Shown here in pieces: positions 60,637 through 64,000 of a stretch of 64,000 nucleotides of DNA. The notes under the pieces are model-generated. The model searched no databases and was not told the origin of the DNA. It worked only from the letters and a program-made list of their open reading frames with translations. A program made the position numbers and the translations under genes. This DNA is from Marinobacter manganoxydans MnI7-9. Its GTDB lineage: Bacteria > Pseudomonadota > Gammaproteobacteria > Pseudomonadales > Oleiphilaceae. The stretch is from NCBI RefSeq assembly GCF_000235625.1, contig NZ_AGTR01000060.1:51767-115766 (forward strand), in the 5' to 3' direction. Numbering within the stretch: position 1 is the first letter of the stretch; each line of letters begins with the position of its first letter.

Positions 60637-61788
60637 TTATTCGAAGTAAATCGAGCCTTGATTGTAGAGGGTGGTCAGAAGCCCAAGCAATGCTTCGTCT
60701 TCGGAGAGCCGGGCGAGGGTCGGCATATCGACGCGGGCCCCCGAGCAAAGAAGCGGAGCAAACGGCTGGGCATCGCCCTTGAGCAGGAACTGCTCGCCGT
60801 CCACAAACAGGGCGGTTTCGCTGGCAAACTCGTAGTAGGCGAAACGGGAGCCTTCGTTCCACCGCAGCTGCTCGCCCGCGTGTATTGCTTCGGCGACGTC
60901 TCCGGTGGACGCTGGCTCCTCCGCGGGCACGACAATATCCATGCTCTTGGGCGCCGTTGAGAACTGGCCAAACCAGAGGGCCAGTTGCCGGCGGTCCTCA
61001 AGCTTTTCCCGGATAACGGTCTCGAGGCGGTCAACCACGTCCGGCTGAATCGTGCCCGGATTGTCCTGTATTTTCAGATCCGGATCGTTCAGGTGATCTG
61101 AGGCGTCGGACTGGCTGCAGAGGAAATCGGTAAATCCGGTCAGAATGTCATCCACGGTGGGTGCACGGAAGCCAACCGACAGCGTGATACAGTCATCCTC
61201 GGCCACTCCATGGTGGCCAATACCCGGCGGCAGATACAGCATGTCACCGGGTGCCAGGGTAACGGTTTCTTCGCCATCCCAGCTGCTCAGAATGCGCAGC
61301 GGAGTGCCCTCCACGCGGGGAGAGGTATGATCACAATGGCCTCCAAACGTCCACCGGCGGTGGCCCTGGGCCTGGAGGAGGAATACATCATACTGGTCGT
61401 AATGGGGACCAACGCTGCCGCCTTTCGGGGCAAAACTGGCCATAATGTCATCCAGGCGCCAATTGGGGATGAAGCGGAAGTGTTCCAGCAAATCTGCAAT
61501 ATCGGGCACCCAGTGGTCCAGCCCCTGCACCAGGAGCGTCCAGTCCTGTTCGGGCAGGCTGCTGAACCGGTCCGGCGAAAAGGGGCCGTTGTGGAGCTGC
61601 CAGGGCTTGCCATCGTCATTTTCGATCACAATCCGGGACTCCACGCCCTCCTCACAGGCCAGGCCGGCCAGTTCATCAGCGCTGACCGGGCACTGGAAAT
61701 CGGGAAACGCCTGACGGATAACCAGCGGCTTTTTCTGCCAATAGTCCCGCAGAAATTCAGAGGGTGTGAGTCCGCCAAGCATGTCCAT
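60637..61788 (-). CDS. roxA: JmjC/cupin 2-oxoglutarate oxygenase, RoxA-type (ribosomal protein L16 arginine hydroxylase)
   Basis: The product has 383 aa. The Fe(II) triad is visible: His129 and Asp131 in SVGPHYDQYDVF, and His192 or His193 in PPGIGHHGVAEDD. QGHRRWTFGG continues the JmjC core. The C-terminal winged-helix-like dimer domain reaches residue 383, close to the length of E. coli YcfD/RoxA (about 373). The enzyme hydroxylates Arg81 of uL16. Co-directional with the GNAT gene (5 bases apart) and after purB. Confidence 0.93.
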   Translation of the reverse strand: MDMLGGLTPSEFLRDYWQKKPLVIRQAFPDFQCPVSADELAGLACEEGVESRIVIENDDGKPWQLHNGPFSPDRFSSLPEQDWTLLVQGLDHWVPDIADLLEHFRFIPNWRLDDIMASFAPKGGSVGPHYDQYDVFLLQAQGHRRWTFGGHCDHTSPRVEGTPLRILSSWDGEETVTLAPGDMLYLPPGIGHHGVAEDDCITLSVGFRAPTVDDILTGFTDFLCSQSDASDHLNDPDLKIQDNPGTIQPDVVDRLETVIREKLEDRRQLALWFGQFSTAPKSMDIVVPAEEPASTGDVAEAIHAGEQLRWNEGSRFAYYEFASETALFVDGEQFLLKGDAQPFAPLLCSGARVDMPTLARLSEDEALLGLLTTLYNQGSIYFE

Positions 61789-61805
61789 GGGTGTTACTCC
61801 CGGTT

Positions 61806-63188
<1,383 letters not shown>

Positions 63189-63260
63189 TCATCAAAGAAT
63201 CGGATCAAAAGAAGATAGGGGTGCATATCATACACCACCGCCGGCTCTGAATCAGCGCCG

Positions 63261-63905
63261 TCAGTGGTAGAGGGAGCGATTGGCTTCTTCGGCAAGCTCT
63301 TTGGCAAGCCCGATCACTTTCTTGCGGGCAAAGATCAGTTGCCAGCGTCGGCCGCCGGTCTGGCGCCAGAGCACGGCGGAACGGATACCCGCCAGCAGCA
63401 GTGCCCGCACTTTCGCGGCATTCTCCTCGCGTTGGAGCACAGAGGGGTTACCGCTCACCTGGATACGCTGGCGAAAGGTGCTGATGGTATCGGCGTAGAC
63501 GGAAGCCAGATTGCTGATCAGGTTCGGGTGTGTGTACCCGAAGTGGCTGGCGGTGTGCCTGGCCTGATCAATGCGACTGCCAATCACGTCCAGCATGTCA
63601 GAGCGGCGATTCAGTTTGGATTCGAGCTGGATCAGGTTGAGGGCGTAGCGCAGAACTTCGATGTCCTGCTGCCGTGACTGCTGGCTGAGCACCGAGGACA
63701 GGGTGACGAGGCCTTCGCGGATATCGCGAAGCTCGCCTCCGTAGACGTCCAGTGTGTTCTCGGGGTTGGTGGCAAACAGGGAACGGATAGATGTTTCCAG
63801 GCTGGCCTCGTTGCACTGGCCATTGTGGGCAATCTGCTGGACCAGGTTGGCGGCCTGGAATACCCCGGCCAACGCCAGGGTCTGATCCTTGAGTGAGCGG
63901 CTCAT
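63261..63905 (-). CDS. hflD: High frequency lysogenisation protein HflD homologue
   Basis: The product has 214 aa, all-helical. LALAGVFQAANLVQQIAHNG, LRDIREGLVTLSSVLS and AKVRALLLAGIRSAVLWRQT are HflD blocks. HflD is a membrane-associated protein that binds phage lambda CII in E. coli; its cellular task is uncertain. Its ATG overlaps the stop of mnmA (ATGA), and purB follows, which is the standard gammaproteobacterial order. Confidence 0.93.
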   Translation of the reverse strand: MSRSLKDQTLALAGVFQAANLVQQIAHNGQCNEASLETSIRSLFATNPENTLDVYGGELRDIREGLVTLSSVLSQQSRQQDIEVLRYALNLIQLESKLNRRSDMLDVIGSRIDQARHTASHFGYTHPNLISNLASVYADTISTFRQRIQVSGNPSVLQREENAAKVRALLLAGIRSAVLWRQTGGRRWQLIFARKKVIGLAKELAEEANRSLYH

Positions 63906-64000
63906 GCGGTCTGTTCCTCGGAACGTGTGCCGGTCAGACGGTCTGGAAGTGGTTCGTCGTCACGCCAGGTCTGCTCAATAACGCCGCCACCAAGGCACAC
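63902..64000 (-). CDS. mnmA: tRNA 2-thiouridylase MnmA, C-terminal end (5' part beyond window)
   Basis: The last 32 codons and stop read on the - strand. The text VCLGGGVIEQTW matches the MnmA C-terminus (VCLGGGIIE in E. coli). The stop TGA (63904-63902) overlaps the hflD ATG. MnmA uses sulfur relayed by TusA, whose gene lies at 46456 in this window. Confidence 0.88.
   Translation of the reverse strand: MCLGGGVIEQTWRDDEPLPDRLTGTRSEEQTA

Overview
The window is a gene-dense piece of a gammaproteobacterial chromosome, most likely Marinobacter or a close marine relative. This rests on recalled protein similarity and gene order: a ccoNOQP-ccoGHIS block, a phasin-phaC pair, an htpX-PA2817-like-aminotransferase-glutathione peroxidase-SagS-like order resembling Pseudomonas, and a purB-hflD-mnmA block. 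No rRNA, tRNA, CRISPR array, insertion sequence or attachment site was recognised. No gap without a gene exceeds about 250 bases.

Bases 1-13096 (all + strand) form one long envelope array. It starts with the 3' end of a haem-binding HzsA-like protein. Next come an SH3b-barrel fusion and a second outer-membrane barrel, a TlpA-like thioredoxin, a DUF4266 lipoprotein and a DUF3570 barrel. Then come a coiled-coil periplasmic protein, three TPR proteins (two of them lipoproteins), a small secreted protein, and an ExbB-ExbD-ExbD-TonB/AgmX energising module. The combination of one TolQ-type protein, two TolR-type proteins, an AgmX-type TonB, large TPR proteins and barrels resembles the core of the Myxococcus Agl-Glt machinery. 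It is the best candidate here for a poorly described system.

Bases 13121-24047 carry a sodium:solute symporter, PHA synthase with phasin, a DksA/TraR zinc-finger protein, a three-gene ABC exporter (ATPase, FtsX-type permease, HlyD adaptor), an amidohydrolase and a DUF2238 membrane protein. At 24099-25215 lies a broken SLC13/DASS transporter with two frameshifts in G runs and an apparent internal deletion.

Bases 25419-30076 hold a second unusual envelope cluster: a C39-type peptidase, a barrel with an N-terminal coiled coil (FapD/FapF-like), a FadL-type porin and a MalM-like lipoprotein. A polysaccharide deacetylase, a DnaJ-domain protein, a TetR regulator and ttcA follow.

Bases 33488-42179 (- strand) encode cbb3-type cytochrome c oxidase (ccoNOQP) and its assembly genes (ccoGHIS plus a TauE/SafE-like protein). 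Two FNR/ANR-like palindromes lie upstream of ccoN, and two hairpins lie between ccoP and ccoG.

Bases 42400-64000 are mostly housekeeping or signalling genes: a KANL3/Tex30-type hydrolase, a 7TMR-DISM diguanylate cyclase, rlmM, an ABM monooxygenase, tusA, dsbD, epmC, an RhlB-like helicase, pdxB, htpX, an AlaA-type aminotransferase, gpx, a hybrid histidine kinase, a LysR regulator, a GNAT protein, a RoxA-type ribosomal oxygenase, purB, hflD and the 3' end of mnmA.
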